A stretch of 61,856 nt of DNA from Litorilinea aerophila (lineage in GTDB: Bacteria; Chloroflexota; Anaerolineae; Caldilineales; Caldilineaceae): positions 1 through 61,856 of the forward strand of contig NZ_VIGC02000033.1 of assembly GCF_006569185.2 (NCBI RefSeq). The letters are read 5' to 3'. Below, one piece after another: positions 33,052 through 41,927 of this stretch. The notes beneath the pieces are model-generated. The model was not told the origin of the DNA, searched no databases, and saw only the letters and a program-made list of their open reading frames with translations. The first letter of the stretch is position 1, and the number at the start of each line of letters is the position of its first letter. The position numbers and the translations under genes are program-made.

Positions 33052-34446
33052 TTACATGGACTTGATACGCTGCAATTCCGTTTCCAGATCCGCAAACAGG
33101 GTGTCGTAGTCCTGGTTGTTGTCCTGCAGAACCGGGGTCAGGACAATGTTCTGGAAGGCGGTGTGGAACTCCGGCGCCCACGGTGACTGGTAGATGCGGG
33201 GCATGGCGTCGGCCAGCTTCAGGTAGAGCTCACCGATGACCTGGCCGCCGTAGTAGTCGTAGGGCTCGTTGAGGATGGGGTCGGTCAGCACCGGCTTGTA
33301 GGTGGGGATGATGCCCCGCTGCTGGGTATCCTCCAGCACCGCCCTGGTCAGGTGGGTGAACTCGATGATCATCCACGCCTCTTCCGGGTGCTGGGCCAGC
33401 TTCGGGATGCTGACGCTGGTGCCGCCGTGGGTGGCCGTGGGCAGGCCTTCGCCGATGCCGCCGGGCAGCTCCTGCAGGCGCCACTCTCCTTCCTGCCCCG
33501 GGCCGATTTTGTCATCCCGGCCCAGCTTGCCGTTGTGCCAGGGCGCGCCCATGGTGGTGGCAATCTGGTTCTGGCGGAAGGCTTCCCAGTAGATGGGGGG
33601 CGACCAGGTGGAGTCGCCGGTGACCGGCGCGATGGTGGCGAAGCCCAGGTCGTGGACCATGCTGCGCTGGTATTCCAGGATCTCCTTGCCCAGGTCGTTG
33701 AGGCCGCCGAAGTCGCCGTTTTCGTCGAACATCAGCCCACCGGCGGCGTAGAGCATGATCTGGAAGTCGCCGTCGTGGAGGTCGTGGAAGGAGATGATGT
33801 ACATGTCCTTCTCACGCTTGAGGATCTCCCCGGCCACCTTGAGATCTTCCCAGGTTTTGAAGGGGGTTTCGATGCCCAGTTCGTCGAAGACCGCCTTGCG
33901 ATAGGCCAGGGTGCAGGCGTTCATCTCGTTGCCGATGCCATAGATGGCCCCCTGCCACGACCAGTAGTCCACCGCCGAGCCCAGCACCAGGTCGTTGATC
34001 TTGTCGCCGATCAAGTCCGTAAGATCCACGAAGCAGATCTCCTGGCCCTTGAAGAAGGCGGCCATGCGCCCCTGTTCCACCCGCATGATGTCGGGCACGC
34101 CCACGCCGGAGGCACAGGCGGCCAGCATCTTGTCGTGGATCTCGTTGAAGGGCGCCACCACTTTGTTGAGGCTGATGTTGGGGTGCTCGTCGGTGAAGCC
34201 GTAGTTCTTCATGGCATCTTCCAGCCACTGGAGGCCCTGTTCCCAGTGGGCCCAGGCTTCCACCACCACTTGGGTATCGGCGGGCGGGGCGGCTGCCTCA
34301 CTGCCGGTGGCCGCCTGCTGGGATTGGCCGCCGGGCGCCGAGGGCGCGCAGGCGCTCACCAGGGCAGCGCCGCCCACGGCCGCGCTGAGTTGCAAAAAGT
34401 GACGGCGGCTCATCTGACCACGTTTCGATTGTCCTGAAGTGAACAT
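33052..34446 (-). CDS. Carbohydrate ABC transporter substrate-binding protein (Tat lipoprotein)
   Basis: This 464-residue extracellular sugar-binding protein (family 1) starts at the ATG at 34446 behind GAGGAGGAATGG. The signal combines a twin-arginine motif (SRRHFLQLS) with a lipobox (LVSAC), so it is exported folded and lipid-anchored. The mature part has the expected segments, such as PDIMRVEQGRMAAFFKG, KAVFDELGIETPFKTWEDL and a late TATHGGTSVSIPKL. It delivers its ligand to the two permeases encoded downstream. The divergent LacI gene and operators nearby indicate sugar-controlled expression. Confidence 0.94.
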   Translation of the reverse strand: MFTSGQSKRGQMSRRHFLQLSAAVGGAALVSACAPSAPGGQSQQAATGSEAAAPPADTQVVVEAWAHWEQGLQWLEDAMKNYGFTDEHPNISLNKVVAPFNEIHDKMLAACASGVGVPDIMRVEQGRMAAFFKGQEICFVDLTDLIGDKINDLVLGSAVDYWSWQGAIYGIGNEMNACTLAYRKAVFDELGIETPFKTWEDLKVAGEILKREKDMYIISFHDLHDGDFQIMLYAAGGLMFDENGDFGGLNDLGKEILEYQRSMVHDLGFATIAPVTGDSTWSPPIYWEAFRQNQIATTMGAPWHNGKLGRDDKIGPGQEGEWRLQELPGGIGEGLPTATHGGTSVSIPKLAQHPEEAWMIIEFTHLTRAVLEDTQQRGIIPTYKPVLTDPILNEPYDYYGGQVIGELYLKLADAMPRIYQSPWAPEFHTAFQNIVLTPVLQDNNQDYDTLFADLETELQRIKSM

Positions 34447-34605
34447 GCACCATTCCTCCTCAAAAATGGAAATAGAAAGGACATAGAGCAAACGCGAATC
34501 TTGGGGGGAGTCGCGTTCAGCCGCGTGATACGGGCCGGCGTGTCGGCCGCGAAGCGGGCGGTTACACTGCACCATGCACCCGCGCCCAGGCGAAGCGGGG
34601 GATCG

Positions 34606-34616
34606 GAAACGTTTTC
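34606..34616. promoter_or_regulatory. LacI-type operator-like site in the ABC operon leader
   Basis: GAAACGTTTTC (34606-34616) is a near-perfect palindrome centred on ACGT, typical of LacI/GalR-family operators. It lies about 130 bp downstream of the minus-strand promoter at 34751-34779, inside the untranslated leader of the binding-protein gene. Confidence 0.45.
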
Positions 34617-34750
34617 GGCTGTCGTCAACAAAATTTATCGTCAAGAGTGAAAGGCTCTGGGGAGGCGATGTTTTTATGCGTTAGAGAGTTGAGCCTTTCG
34701 ATCTCCGCAGGGTTCTGTTCCATGTACAGAGATGTGGGAATGGCGCCCAC

Positions 34751-34779
34751 AATATACTGCGCGCCGGGTCTTTTGTCAA
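34751..34779 (-). promoter_or_regulatory. Promoter of the binding-protein/permease operon
   Basis: On the minus strand, a perfect TTGACA (34774-34779) is followed after 17 bp by TATATT (34751-34756). Transcription would start near 34744, giving a leader of about 300 nt before the ATG at 34446. Confidence 0.75.
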
Positions 34780-34858
34780 GGTGAGAAAAAAGCTCGCCCC
34801 GGCGACCGTGACGGCTCCCCGGCCGGCAAAGAGCTGGAAAAAATCTCAAAATTGGTGC

Positions 34859-34887
34859 TTGACAAATCTCCAACCGCGTGATATTGT
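34859..34887 (+). promoter_or_regulatory. Promoter of the lacI-type gene
   Basis: A perfect TTGACA (34859-34864), a 17-bp spacer and TATTGT (34882-34887). Its -10 overlaps the first operator at 34885-34896. The leader to the ATG at 35119 is about 225 nt. Confidence 0.7.
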
Positions 34888-34909
34888 AACGATACACTAA
34901 AACGTTACA
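34885..34909. promoter_or_regulatory. Two LacI-family operator-like sites over the lacI promoter
   Basis: TGTAACGATACA (34885-34896) is an imperfect palindrome overlapping the -10 box. TAAAACGTTACA (34898-34909) is, in reverse, TGTAACGTTTTA. They lie 13 bp apart centre to centre. Both centre on a CG step, as is usual for LacI-family operators, and suggest autoregulation. Confidence 0.6.
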
Positions 34910-35048
34910 CTCAGCCCAACCGAAAACAGACCAGGGATCGCCGGCGCTTCTCCCCAGACAACGACGCTCTGCCCAAAATCACCTGGTGCAGCAGCTCGAG
35001 CATCTCGGGGAGGCTGCTGTGGCAGTTGACTTTTGTCGTGCAGATAAG

Positions 35049-35060
35049 TGTATCGTTTTA
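35049..35060. promoter_or_regulatory. Third LacI-family operator-like site
   Basis: TGTATCGTTTTA differs by one base from the reversed second site (TGTAACGTTTTA). It lies 150 bp into the leader of the lacI-type gene and could support looping between operators. Confidence 0.5.
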
Positions 35061-35118
35061 CCTGGTTGGTTTTATCTTGATTTATCCCTGGTATTATTCG
35101 AATCACTGGACATCTGCC

Positions 35119-36177
35119 ATGAGCAACAACGACAAGGTCACCATCGTTGATGTGGCTCGGCTGGCGAATGTTTCCGTCAGCACCGTTTCGAACCTGCTCA
35201 ATGGACGCGATGAGCGGATGCGTCCCAGCACCCGAGATCGGATCCTGGCGGCCATCCGGGAACTGGGCTATACCCCCAACCAGGCGGCCCGGCAGCTGAA
35301 AACCGGGCAGGCCTCCATCCTGGGTCTGATCGTCCCATCGGTGGCGAACCCATTCTATGGCGTCTTCGCCCGGGAAGTGGAGAAAGCAGCCCTGGCCCTG
35401 GACTACCAGGTCCTCCTGGGCAACAGCGAGCGGGATCCAGAGCGGGAGCGGATCTACGCAGAGGCGTTGTGGAGCCAGGGGGTACGGGGCCTCATCTTCG
35501 GCTCGTCCCTGGTGGCTTTTACCCACCTCCACGACTTGATTCAGCGGGGCCTGCGGGTGATGGCCTTCGACCGCCCCGGACAGGCTGCGGACCAGGTGCC
35601 CATCGACTCCATCGGCGTGGATAATGTGCAGGCTGCCCGTCTGGCTACCAAGCATCTGCTTGCCCTGGGCCACCGCCGCATCGGCTTCCTCTCCGGCCCT
35701 ATCCGCACGGTCAGCCGCATGGATCGGCTGGCGGGATATCGCAGCGCATTGGAGGAAGCCGGCATCCCCTACGATCCCCAGCTGGTCTGGCAGGGGGCGG
35801 AACCGGACAACTTCGGCGATTCCGAGGCCGTGGAGCTGGGCCGGCAGGGTGCCCACGCCCTTCTCAGTCTGACGGATCCGCCCACCGCCCTGGTCACTGT
35901 GAACGACATGTATGCCTTTGGCGCCTATGCCGGCGCTCGGGACCTGGGGCGCCACATTCCGGAGGATCTTTCCGTGGTGGGCTTTGATGACATCATGCTC
36001 TGCCAGGTGGTTGAACCGCCCTTGACCACCATCCGCCAGCCGGTGGCCGAGATCGCCCGCATGGCGGTCCAGCGTCTGGTGGGGCGCCTCCAGAACGAGG
36101 TCGATGAAGAGCCGGGCCATATCACATTGCCCTCCCAACTTGTGGTGCGGGCATCCACGGCCCCCCCAGTCAGCTAA
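35119..36177 (+). CDS. LacI-family transcriptional regulator
   Basis: This 352-residue repressor starts at the ATG at 35119; upstream frame has no binding site. The N-terminal helix-turn-helix VTIVDVARLANVSVSTVSNLLNG and the hinge helix NQAARQLKTGQA are followed by a periplasmic-binding-protein-like sensor domain (ILGLIVPSVANPFYG to the end). It sits between a divergent ABC importer operon and a convergent-in-function catabolic run (SDR, GH88, second importer, lyase). It is probably the local repressor responding to an imported uronic-acid sugar. Three operator-like sites lie in its own control region. Confidence 0.95.
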   Translation: MSNNDKVTIVDVARLANVSVSTVSNLLNGRDERMRPSTRDRILAAIRELGYTPNQAARQLKTGQASILGLIVPSVANPFYGVFAREVEKAALALDYQVLLGNSERDPERERIYAEALWSQGVRGLIFGSSLVAFTHLHDLIQRGLRVMAFDRPGQAADQVPIDSIGVDNVQAARLATKHLLALGHRRIGFLSGPIRTVSRMDRLAGYRSALEEAGIPYDPQLVWQGAEPDNFGDSEAVELGRQGAHALLSLTDPPTALVTVNDMYAFGAYAGARDLGRHIPEDLSVVGFDDIMLCQVVEPPLTTIRQPVAEIARMAVQRLVGRLQNEVDEEPGHITLPSQLVVRASTAPPVS

Positions 36178-36298
36178 CTGTTGCCGGCTGGATGACCGCC
36201 GAGGGGCGCCGGGCCGCATCCGTGTTGTCCGGTATGGGCGGGAGACGAACCGCGAAAGACCAGCGATTAAAGATTGAGACGAAAGGAAAGGTTTGACC

Positions 36299-37060
36299 AT
36301 GCAACTGGACCTATCGGGGAAAAATGCCCTGGTCACAGGTGGTAACATCGGCATCGGTGCTGGCATTTCGGAGGCCCTGGCCAGCTGTGGCGCGGCGGTT
36401 GCCCTGACCTACTTCTCCCATCAAGAGGCGGCCATGGAGACGGTGGCGCGCATTGAGCGAGCGGGTGGGCGCGCCTTCGCCTTCCAGTTGGACGCCACAG
36501 ACAGTGCCCAGGTAAACGCGGTGGTGAACCAGGCGGCAGAGGCGTTGGGCGGGGGAATTCACATCCTGATCAACAATGCCGGCCACCTGGTGGGGCGGGT
36601 CTCTGTGGCGGAGATGGATGACGCCCACTGGCACAAGGTGTTGGATGTCAATCTCTCCAGCGCGTTCTACGTCACCCGGGCCACCCTCCCCTTCATGCCC
36701 AATGGGGGGCGCATCGTGAACATGTCTTCCCTGGCGGCCCGCAATGGGGGCGGCAACGGAGCGGTTCCCTACGCGGCCGCGAAGGCGGCTATCCTCGGCT
36801 TCACCCGGGGGTTGGCCAAGGAATTGGCCCCCCGCAACATCACTGTCAACGCGCTGGCCCCGGGCTTCATCGTGGATACCCCCTTCCACGAGACCTTCAC
36901 CGGGGTGGAGAAGTATGACAGCATCGTGGCTGGCATTCCCCTCAAGCGTGCAGGCACCCCCCAGGACGTGGCCGGCGCGGTGCTCTACTACGTCTCCGAG
37001 CTGGGTTCCTGGATCACCGGGCAGGTGGCGGAGATCAACGGCGGGGCCTGGTTCGTCTAG
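36299..37060 (+). CDS. SDR family oxidoreductase (KduD/FabG-like)
   Basis: This 253-residue short-chain dehydrogenase has TGGNIGIGAGI for the nucleotide, NNAG in the middle, Ser near 142, and catalytic Tyr158 and Lys162 in PYAAAKAA. The C-terminal signature is SWITGQVAEINGGAWFV. The start ATG 36299 follows AAAGGAAAGG; a TTG two codons earlier is possible. In a locus with GH88 and a uronate lyase, the expected role is reduction or oxidation of 2-keto-3-deoxy- or 5-keto-uronate intermediates (KduD-like). This is inferred from context; the fold alone does not fix the substrate. Confidence 0.92.
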   Translation: MQLDLSGKNALVTGGNIGIGAGISEALASCGAAVALTYFSHQEAAMETVARIERAGGRAFAFQLDATDSAQVNAVVNQAAEALGGGIHILINNAGHLVGRVSVAEMDDAHWHKVLDVNLSSAFYVTRATLPFMPNGGRIVNMSSLAARNGGGNGAVPYAAAKAAILGFTRGLAKELAPRNITVNALAPGFIVDTPFHETFTGVEKYDSIVAGIPLKRAGTPQDVAGAVLYYVSELGSWITGQVAEINGGAWFV

Positions 37061-37068
37061 TCCGTCCC

Positions 37069-37118
37069 GGCGGAAATCCACCAGGGCTTCCCTGGGAGCA
37101 AGCCATCAGATTTCCGCC
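37069..37118. repeat. Stem-loop repeat with GGCGGAAATC arms
   Basis: GGCGGAAATC (37069-37078) pairs with GATTTCCGCC (37109-37118). Inside is a second 6-bp hairpin CCAGGG/CCCTGG (37081-37095). The arms match the GGCAGAAATTCGG family at 11020-11072 and 128-137. Its position just after the SDR gene suggests a role in mRNA end formation, or a mobile repeat. Confidence 0.7.
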
Positions 37119-37194
37119 ATGTTACATGGTGTAGAGGCCTGTAAGCGAGGTTGTTTGTCTCGAGGTTGAAAGTAGACGGTTGAAAGGGGCAGTG

Positions 37195-38349
37195 ATGGCG
37201 TACCAGTGGCAAGAGGCAATTGACTATAGCATCACGATCATCGCCCACAACATGGAGACCCTGGAGGATTTCCCCGAATCCTGTGATGGCCCAACCTGGA
37301 ATCTGGTTCAGCGGGAGCGGGGCGCACCCAGTCACTGGGTGGATGGCTTCTGGACAGGGCTCCTCTGGCTGGCCTATGGCCATACCGGGGAAGACCGCTT
37401 TGAGCAGGCAGCCCGTGACTGGACAGCGCGCCTGGCCTGGCTCAAGGAGAGCGTGGCCACCCACGACTTGGGCTTCATCTTTTACCTCTCCCACGTGTTG
37501 GGAGGACGGCTGACCGGGGATGAGGGGCTCTACGAGAACGCGGTGGAAGCCGCCGCCACCCTGATTCGCCGTTTCAACCCCCGGGGGGAATATCTGCAGG
37601 CCTGGGGCACACCGGATGGTCGACCCACAGACCGGGGGCGGATCAACATCGACGTGATGATGAACCTGGAGCTGCTTTACTGGGCCAGCGAATACACCGG
37701 CGATGCCCGTTTTGCCAACGTGGCCACCCAGCATGCCCGCACCACCCGACTGGCCCTGATGCGTCCCGACGGCTCCACCGCCCAGGTGGGCGATTTCAAC
37801 CCGGATACGGGCGTCTGGTTGCGGCGGGAGACCTACCAGGGCTTCTGTCACGACACCTGTTGGTCCCGGGGACAGGCATGGGGGCTGTACGGCTTTACCA
37901 CCTGCTACCGCCATACGGGCATCGAGTCCTTCCTGTGGACGGCCCGGGCCATGGCCGAATACACCCTGCAAAACCTGCCTGAGGACCTGGTCCCCTTCTG
38001 GGATTACGGCTGTCCAGACATTCCCCACACCTATCGGGACTCATCGGCGGCTGCGGCGACCGCCTGTGGCCTTTTGGACCTGGCCGCCTGTGAGCCTGAT
38101 CCGGACCTGGCTGCCCGATGGCGCGATTGGGCCCAACGGATCACCGACTCCTTGTGGCGCAACTATTCGACCCGGGGAACTCATATACCCGCCTTGTTGC
38201 TCCATGGCTCCCGCTCCGTTCCCCACGGTTTCATGGATCACGCCCTCATTTACGGGGATTATTACTTTTTCGAAGCGCTGACCAAGCTCACTCGTGCCGA
38301 CATCGCTGAGCGCGCCTTTCCGGAGCCAGCTCGTCTGGCTGTTGTATAG
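37195..38349 (+). CDS. Glycoside hydrolase family 88, unsaturated glucuronyl hydrolase
   Basis: This 384-residue enzyme of the (alpha/alpha)6 barrel type removes the 4,5-unsaturated uronic acid left at the non-reducing end by polysaccharide lyases. It acts by hydration of the double bond. SHWVDGFWTGLLWLAY, HDLGFIF (Asp91) and INIDVMMNLELLYWA (Asp153) match the two key Asp regions of GH88 enzymes. There is no signal peptide, so it acts in the cytoplasm on imported sugars. ATG 37195 follows GAAAGGGGC. The next gene, an ABC permease, begins 15 bp later. Confidence 0.92.
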   Translation: MAYQWQEAIDYSITIIAHNMETLEDFPESCDGPTWNLVQRERGAPSHWVDGFWTGLLWLAYGHTGEDRFEQAARDWTARLAWLKESVATHDLGFIFYLSHVLGGRLTGDEGLYENAVEAAATLIRRFNPRGEYLQAWGTPDGRPTDRGRINIDVMMNLELLYWASEYTGDARFANVATQHARTTRLALMRPDGSTAQVGDFNPDTGVWLRRETYQGFCHDTCWSRGQAWGLYGFTTCYRHTGIESFLWTARAMAEYTLQNLPEDLVPFWDYGCPDIPHTYRDSSAAAATACGLLDLAACEPDPDLAARWRDWAQRITDSLWRNYSTRGTHIPALLLHGSRSVPHGFMDHALIYGDYYFFEALTKLTRADIAERAFPEPARLAVV

Positions 38350-38364
38350 CTGAAGGAGGATTCT

Positions 38365-39306
38365 ATGACGGCAACGGCTGCCCCCAGACGCTCCCAATTT
38401 AAGTTGAGCACCTTTCGACAGGAGGCGCTGTACGGCTATCTCTTCATCTCTCCCTGGGTGATCGGCTTCACCATCTTTGCCCTGGGGCCTCTGCTCGCCT
38501 TGATCTACCTGAGCTTCACCCGGTGGGATCTGGTGGGGAGTCCCAGCTGGGTGGGCTTGCGCAACTACTCCCGTCTCATGTCCGACGAGCTCTTTTGGCA
38601 GGCCATGAAGGTGACCGTGGTGTATGGCCTGGGACGGGTGCCCCTGGGGATCATTGTCGCCCTGGGCGCGGCGCTGCTCCTCAACCAGAAGGTGAAGTTT
38701 GTGGGCCTGTGGCGGGTGATCTACTACATGCCGGTGGTGCTGCCGCCGGTGGCGGTCTCCCTGGTGTGGATGTGGATCTACAACCCCCGCTACGGGGTGC
38801 TCAACGGTTTCATCCGCCAGGTGTTGGGCCAGGAAGGGCCGCGGTGGCTCGATGATCCGATGCTGGTGCTGCCATCGCTCATGGTGATGGCCATCTGGGT
38901 GGCGGCCGGGCGTAACATGATCATCTATCTGTCGGGTCTGCAGGGTATCTCCCAGGACCTCTACGATGCGAGTTCCATCGACGGGGCAGATTCCTGGCGA
39001 CAATTCTGGCAGATCACCCTGCCCCTGTTGACGCCCATCATTTTCTTCAACCTGATCACCGGCATGATCGATACGTTCAAGCTGTTCACCCAGGCCTATG
39101 TCATGACCCAGGGCGGGCCGCGCAACGCCTCCCTGTTCATCACCTACTACCTCTATCAGAAAGCGTTTCAGCAATTTCAGATGGGCTACGCTTCGGCTTT
39201 GGCCCTGGTCCTGTTCGTCGTCATCATGGTCTTGACTGTCGTGGTCTTCCGCTGGTCTCGGGCCTGGGTGTACTACGAGAGTGAAGTCGTGGGCGGAGGT
39301 AACTAA
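38365..39306 (+). CDS. Carbohydrate ABC transporter permease (MalF type, CUT1), second system
   Basis: This 313-residue permease has about six helices, beginning YGYLFISPWVIGFTIFALGPLLAL. The ATPase-docking loop is DLYDASSIDGADSWRQFWQITLPLL, and LFTQAYVMTQGGPRNASLFIT is the common MalF-like segment. It forms the second sugar importer of the locus with the following MalG-type permease and the binding protein at 40505. It starts after a GAAGGAGGATT binding site. Confidence 0.94.
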   Translation: MTATAAPRRSQFKLSTFRQEALYGYLFISPWVIGFTIFALGPLLALIYLSFTRWDLVGSPSWVGLRNYSRLMSDELFWQAMKVTVVYGLGRVPLGIIVALGAALLLNQKVKFVGLWRVIYYMPVVLPPVAVSLVWMWIYNPRYGVLNGFIRQVLGQEGPRWLDDPMLVLPSLMVMAIWVAAGRNMIIYLSGLQGISQDLYDASSIDGADSWRQFWQITLPLLTPIIFFNLITGMIDTFKLFTQAYVMTQGGPRNASLFITYYLYQKAFQQFQMGYASALALVLFVVIMVLTVVVFRWSRAWVYYESEVVGGGN

Positions 39307-39307
39307 A

Positions 39308-40216
39308 ATGGCAGATTCCAGCACAACCATCAGCCAGACACCGGCGGCGCAGGTGAGCTATGTAAGCGCCCGGCATCCGGGGTTTAAGTACATCATCACC
39401 CGTGCCTTGATCTATCTGATTCTGATTTCGGGGGCCCTGTTTATCTTCATCCCGTTGGCCTGGACGCTCAGCACCTCGTTGAAGACCGAGGCCCAGACGC
39501 TGGCCTATCCACCTACCTGGATCCCCAACCCGATCCAGTGGCGCAACTATCCGGACGCGTTGACGGCCCGGCCCTTCGACCGTTACTACATGAACACCTT
39601 CATCATCACCATTTTGAGCGTGATCGGCCAGGTGCTCAGCTCGTCCCTGGTGGCCTACGGCTTTGCCCGTTTTCGCTTCCCCGGGCGGAACCTGCTCTTC
39701 ATGGTGGTGCTGAGCACGCTGATGATCCCCTTTCACCTGTTGATCATCCCCCGGTTCATCCTGTTCCGGTACCTGGGATGGCTGGATACGTTGCTGCCTT
39801 TGATTGTGCCCAACTTCTTCGGCGGCGCGTTTTCCATCTTTCTCATGCGCCAATACTTCCAGACCATTCCGCTGGAGCTGGACGAGGCCGCCAAGATTGA
39901 CGGCGCGAATCCCTGGCAGACCTTCTGGCAGATTTTGCTGCCCCTGGCCAAACCAGCCCTGGGAGCGGTAGCCGTCTTCGAGTTCATGGAGGCGTGGCAG
40001 GACTTCCTGGGGCCCTTGATCTACCTCAGCTCCGACCGGAACTACACCGTCTCCGTCGGTCTGGCGGCATTCCGCAACGACTACTTCACGGCCTGGCATC
40101 TCTACATGGCTGCCGCCGCGGTGGCCATGGTGGTGCCCCTGATCGTCTTCTTCCTGGCCCAGCGTTACTTCATCAGTGGCGTCGCGTTGACGGGCTCCGG
40201 TGGCTCAAAAGGTTAA
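39308..40216 (+). CDS. Carbohydrate ABC transporter permease (MalG type, CUT1), second system
   Basis: This 302-residue permease starts one base after the MalF-type stop (ATG 39308), so translation is coupled. The chain has six helices (LIYLILISGALFIFIPLAWTLSTS first) and the docking loop ELDEAAKIDGANPWQTFWQILLPL. As in the first system no ATPase is encoded nearby. The gene is followed by two strong hairpins before the binding-protein gene. Confidence 0.94.
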   Translation: MADSSTTISQTPAAQVSYVSARHPGFKYIITRALIYLILISGALFIFIPLAWTLSTSLKTEAQTLAYPPTWIPNPIQWRNYPDALTARPFDRYYMNTFIITILSVIGQVLSSSLVAYGFARFRFPGRNLLFMVVLSTLMIPFHLLIIPRFILFRYLGWLDTLLPLIVPNFFGGAFSIFLMRQYFQTIPLELDEAAKIDGANPWQTFWQILLPLAKPALGAVAVFEFMEAWQDFLGPLIYLSSDRNYTVSVGLAAFRNDYFTAWHLYMAAAAVAMVVPLIVFFLAQRYFISGVALTGSGGSKG

Positions 40217-40235
40217 CTTCCGGCCCCACGGATGG

Positions 40236-40312
40236 ACCTGGCACGTACAGTGCCAGGTTGGGGGAACGGCAGCCTTCCAGGCGCAGCGGATTCGCTGCAG
40301 AATGCCGTTCCC
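40236..40312 (+). terminator. Two successive intergenic hairpins (partial terminator or processing site)
   Basis: ACCTGGCAC/GTGCCAGGT (40236-40244 with 40250-40258, 5-nt loop) is followed by GGGAACGGCA/TGCCGTTCCC (40262-40271 with 40303-40312) enclosing a smaller GCAGCG/CGCTGC hairpin. No U-run follows. Hairpins between permease and binding-protein genes often protect or terminate transcripts so that the binding protein is made in excess. The binding-protein gene may have its own promoter after them. Confidence 0.65.
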
Positions 40313-40504
40313 GTCCATCCACCCGGTAGCCCGTTGCCGAACTGGGGTGTGCGTTTCACGTGATGTTGGCGAAATGGGTACAGTGCAGGAGGTACAACAG
40401 GACAACAGGAGGTGTTGCATCGACAGAGCATGAACAGCCCAATGGACAGCATAAAGCTGGATCGGATTCTACGAAAGTCTTTCTTGTCAGTTACAGGAGG
40501 AAAC

Positions 40505-41866
40505 ATGATGAAATTGCCCAAATTGATGTTTTTGACCGCGCTGCTGGTCGCGCTGGTCGCATTCACAGGCTGTGGCGCCCCCGCAGCGGCCCCGTCTACC
40601 GGTGAACAGAGTGGGGACAGTGCTGCCCAGGCACCCGCGGATGAACAGGCGACCATCAAGTGGTTCCTGCGCTGGGACCAAAATCGGGTGGACAATGTGG
40701 CGAAGCCCCTGATCGAACGCTTCCAGGAGGAACATCCCAACGTCACCGTCGAACTGGAGAACATCGGTAGCAGCGCTGACTACTACACCAAGCTGCAGAC
40801 CACAGTCGCCGGCGGCACGGCCCCAGATGTCTTCTACCCGGCCACCCACATCGCCTACGCCCTGGCCAGCAAGGGCGCCATCCTCCCCATCGATGACTAC
40901 ATCGCCCGGGACAACATTGACCTTTCCCAGTACGAACCGGCCGTTTTGGATCTCTACACCATCGACGGCAAGGTCTACTGCCTCCCCCTGGATCGCGCCG
41001 CCCTGGTGGTCTTCTACAACAAGAAGATGTTTGACGAGGCCGGCGTCGCTTATCCCCAGGAGGGTTGGACCTGGGATGACTTCCTGGCTACAGCCCAGGC
41101 CTTGACCAAGGATTTCGACGGCGACGGCCAGATCGATCAATTCGGCGTGGATCAGTTCCGGGATTACTGGCCCATGGTCGTCTGGAGCAACACCGGCCAT
41201 GGCCTGTTCGACGACATCCGCCATCCCACCAAGTTCCTGGGCAATGAGCCCGAAGTGATCAACTCCATCCAGTGGGTGGCCGACCTGATGCTGAAGTACC
41301 AGGTTATGCCCACGGACGAGCAGCGGGCCGACATCAGCGACCTGTTCGCGGCACAGAAGGCCGCCATGCAGGTGGTGGGCCACTGGCGGATTCCCCTCTA
41401 CCTGGGCACTGAAGGCCTGGAATTCGACTTCGCGCCCCTGCCTATCGGCAAATTTGGCGAGCCGGTCAACCGGGCCGATGGCAGCTGCTTCGCCATCTCC
41501 GCCCAGACCAAGTACCCGGATATCGCCTGGGAGTTCGTCAAATTCCTGGCCGCTCCGGGCGCGGAGGGCGTCAACATGCTGCTCAACCTCAACGTCATGA
41601 CCCCGGCCCTGGAGGAATTCCAGCAGGATGAGCGCTTCCTCAACCCGGAAAGCCTGCCCGGCTCCAACAAGGCCGCCTTCCTGGCCGGCAAGGAACACCT
41701 CTTCACCATGTACGATCCCATCCATCCCATGTACGCCGCCTTCGATGCGGCCTGGAAGCAGGAGTTGGGTGAGGTCTGGATTGGCGCTGCCACCGCCGAA
41801 GAAGCCATGGCCCGCCTCTCCCAGCAGGTTGAAGAGATGTTGGCCAACCTCCAGGACTACGAATAG
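40505..41866 (+). CDS. Carbohydrate ABC transporter substrate-binding lipoprotein, second system
   Basis: This 453-residue binding protein starts at the ATG at 40505 directly behind AGGAGGAAAC; a second ATG follows immediately. The signal LMFLTALLVALVAFTGC ends in a lipobox Cys, without the Tat motif seen in the first system. The mature part includes PDVFYPATHIAYALASKGAI, YNKKMFDEAGVAYP and WTWDDFLATAQALTKDFDGDG, all typical of family 1 sugar-binding proteins. It feeds the permeases at 38365-40216. Confidence 0.94.
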   Translation: MMKLPKLMFLTALLVALVAFTGCGAPAAAPSTGEQSGDSAAQAPADEQATIKWFLRWDQNRVDNVAKPLIERFQEEHPNVTVELENIGSSADYYTKLQTTVAGGTAPDVFYPATHIAYALASKGAILPIDDYIARDNIDLSQYEPAVLDLYTIDGKVYCLPLDRAALVVFYNKKMFDEAGVAYPQEGWTWDDFLATAQALTKDFDGDGQIDQFGVDQFRDYWPMVVWSNTGHGLFDDIRHPTKFLGNEPEVINSIQWVADLMLKYQVMPTDEQRADISDLFAAQKAAMQVVGHWRIPLYLGTEGLEFDFAPLPIGKFGEPVNRADGSCFAISAQTKYPDIAWEFVKFLAAPGAEGVNMLLNLNVMTPALEEFQQDERFLNPESLPGSNKAAFLAGKEHLFTMYDPIHPMYAAFDAAWKQELGEVWIGAATAEEAMARLSQQVEEMLANLQDYE

Positions 41867-41887
41867 CCCGGAGGATTGCATCGGTAT

Positions 41888-41927
41888 TTTCGGGCAGGGC
41901 ATATCGGCCGATATGCCCTGCCCGAAA
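41888..41927. terminator. 40-bp perfect palindrome after the binding-protein gene
   Basis: Arms of 20 bp (41888-41907 and 41908-41927, inner core CATATCGG/CCGATATG, outer GGGCAGGG/CCCTGCCC) form a perfect inverted repeat with no unpaired centre. It lies 21 bp after the stop codon, and T-rich TCTTGGTTTTTC follows. It can act as a terminator or as a 3' stabiliser separating the binding protein from the lyase. The next ~285 bases hold no other gene that I can support. Confidence 0.75.
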
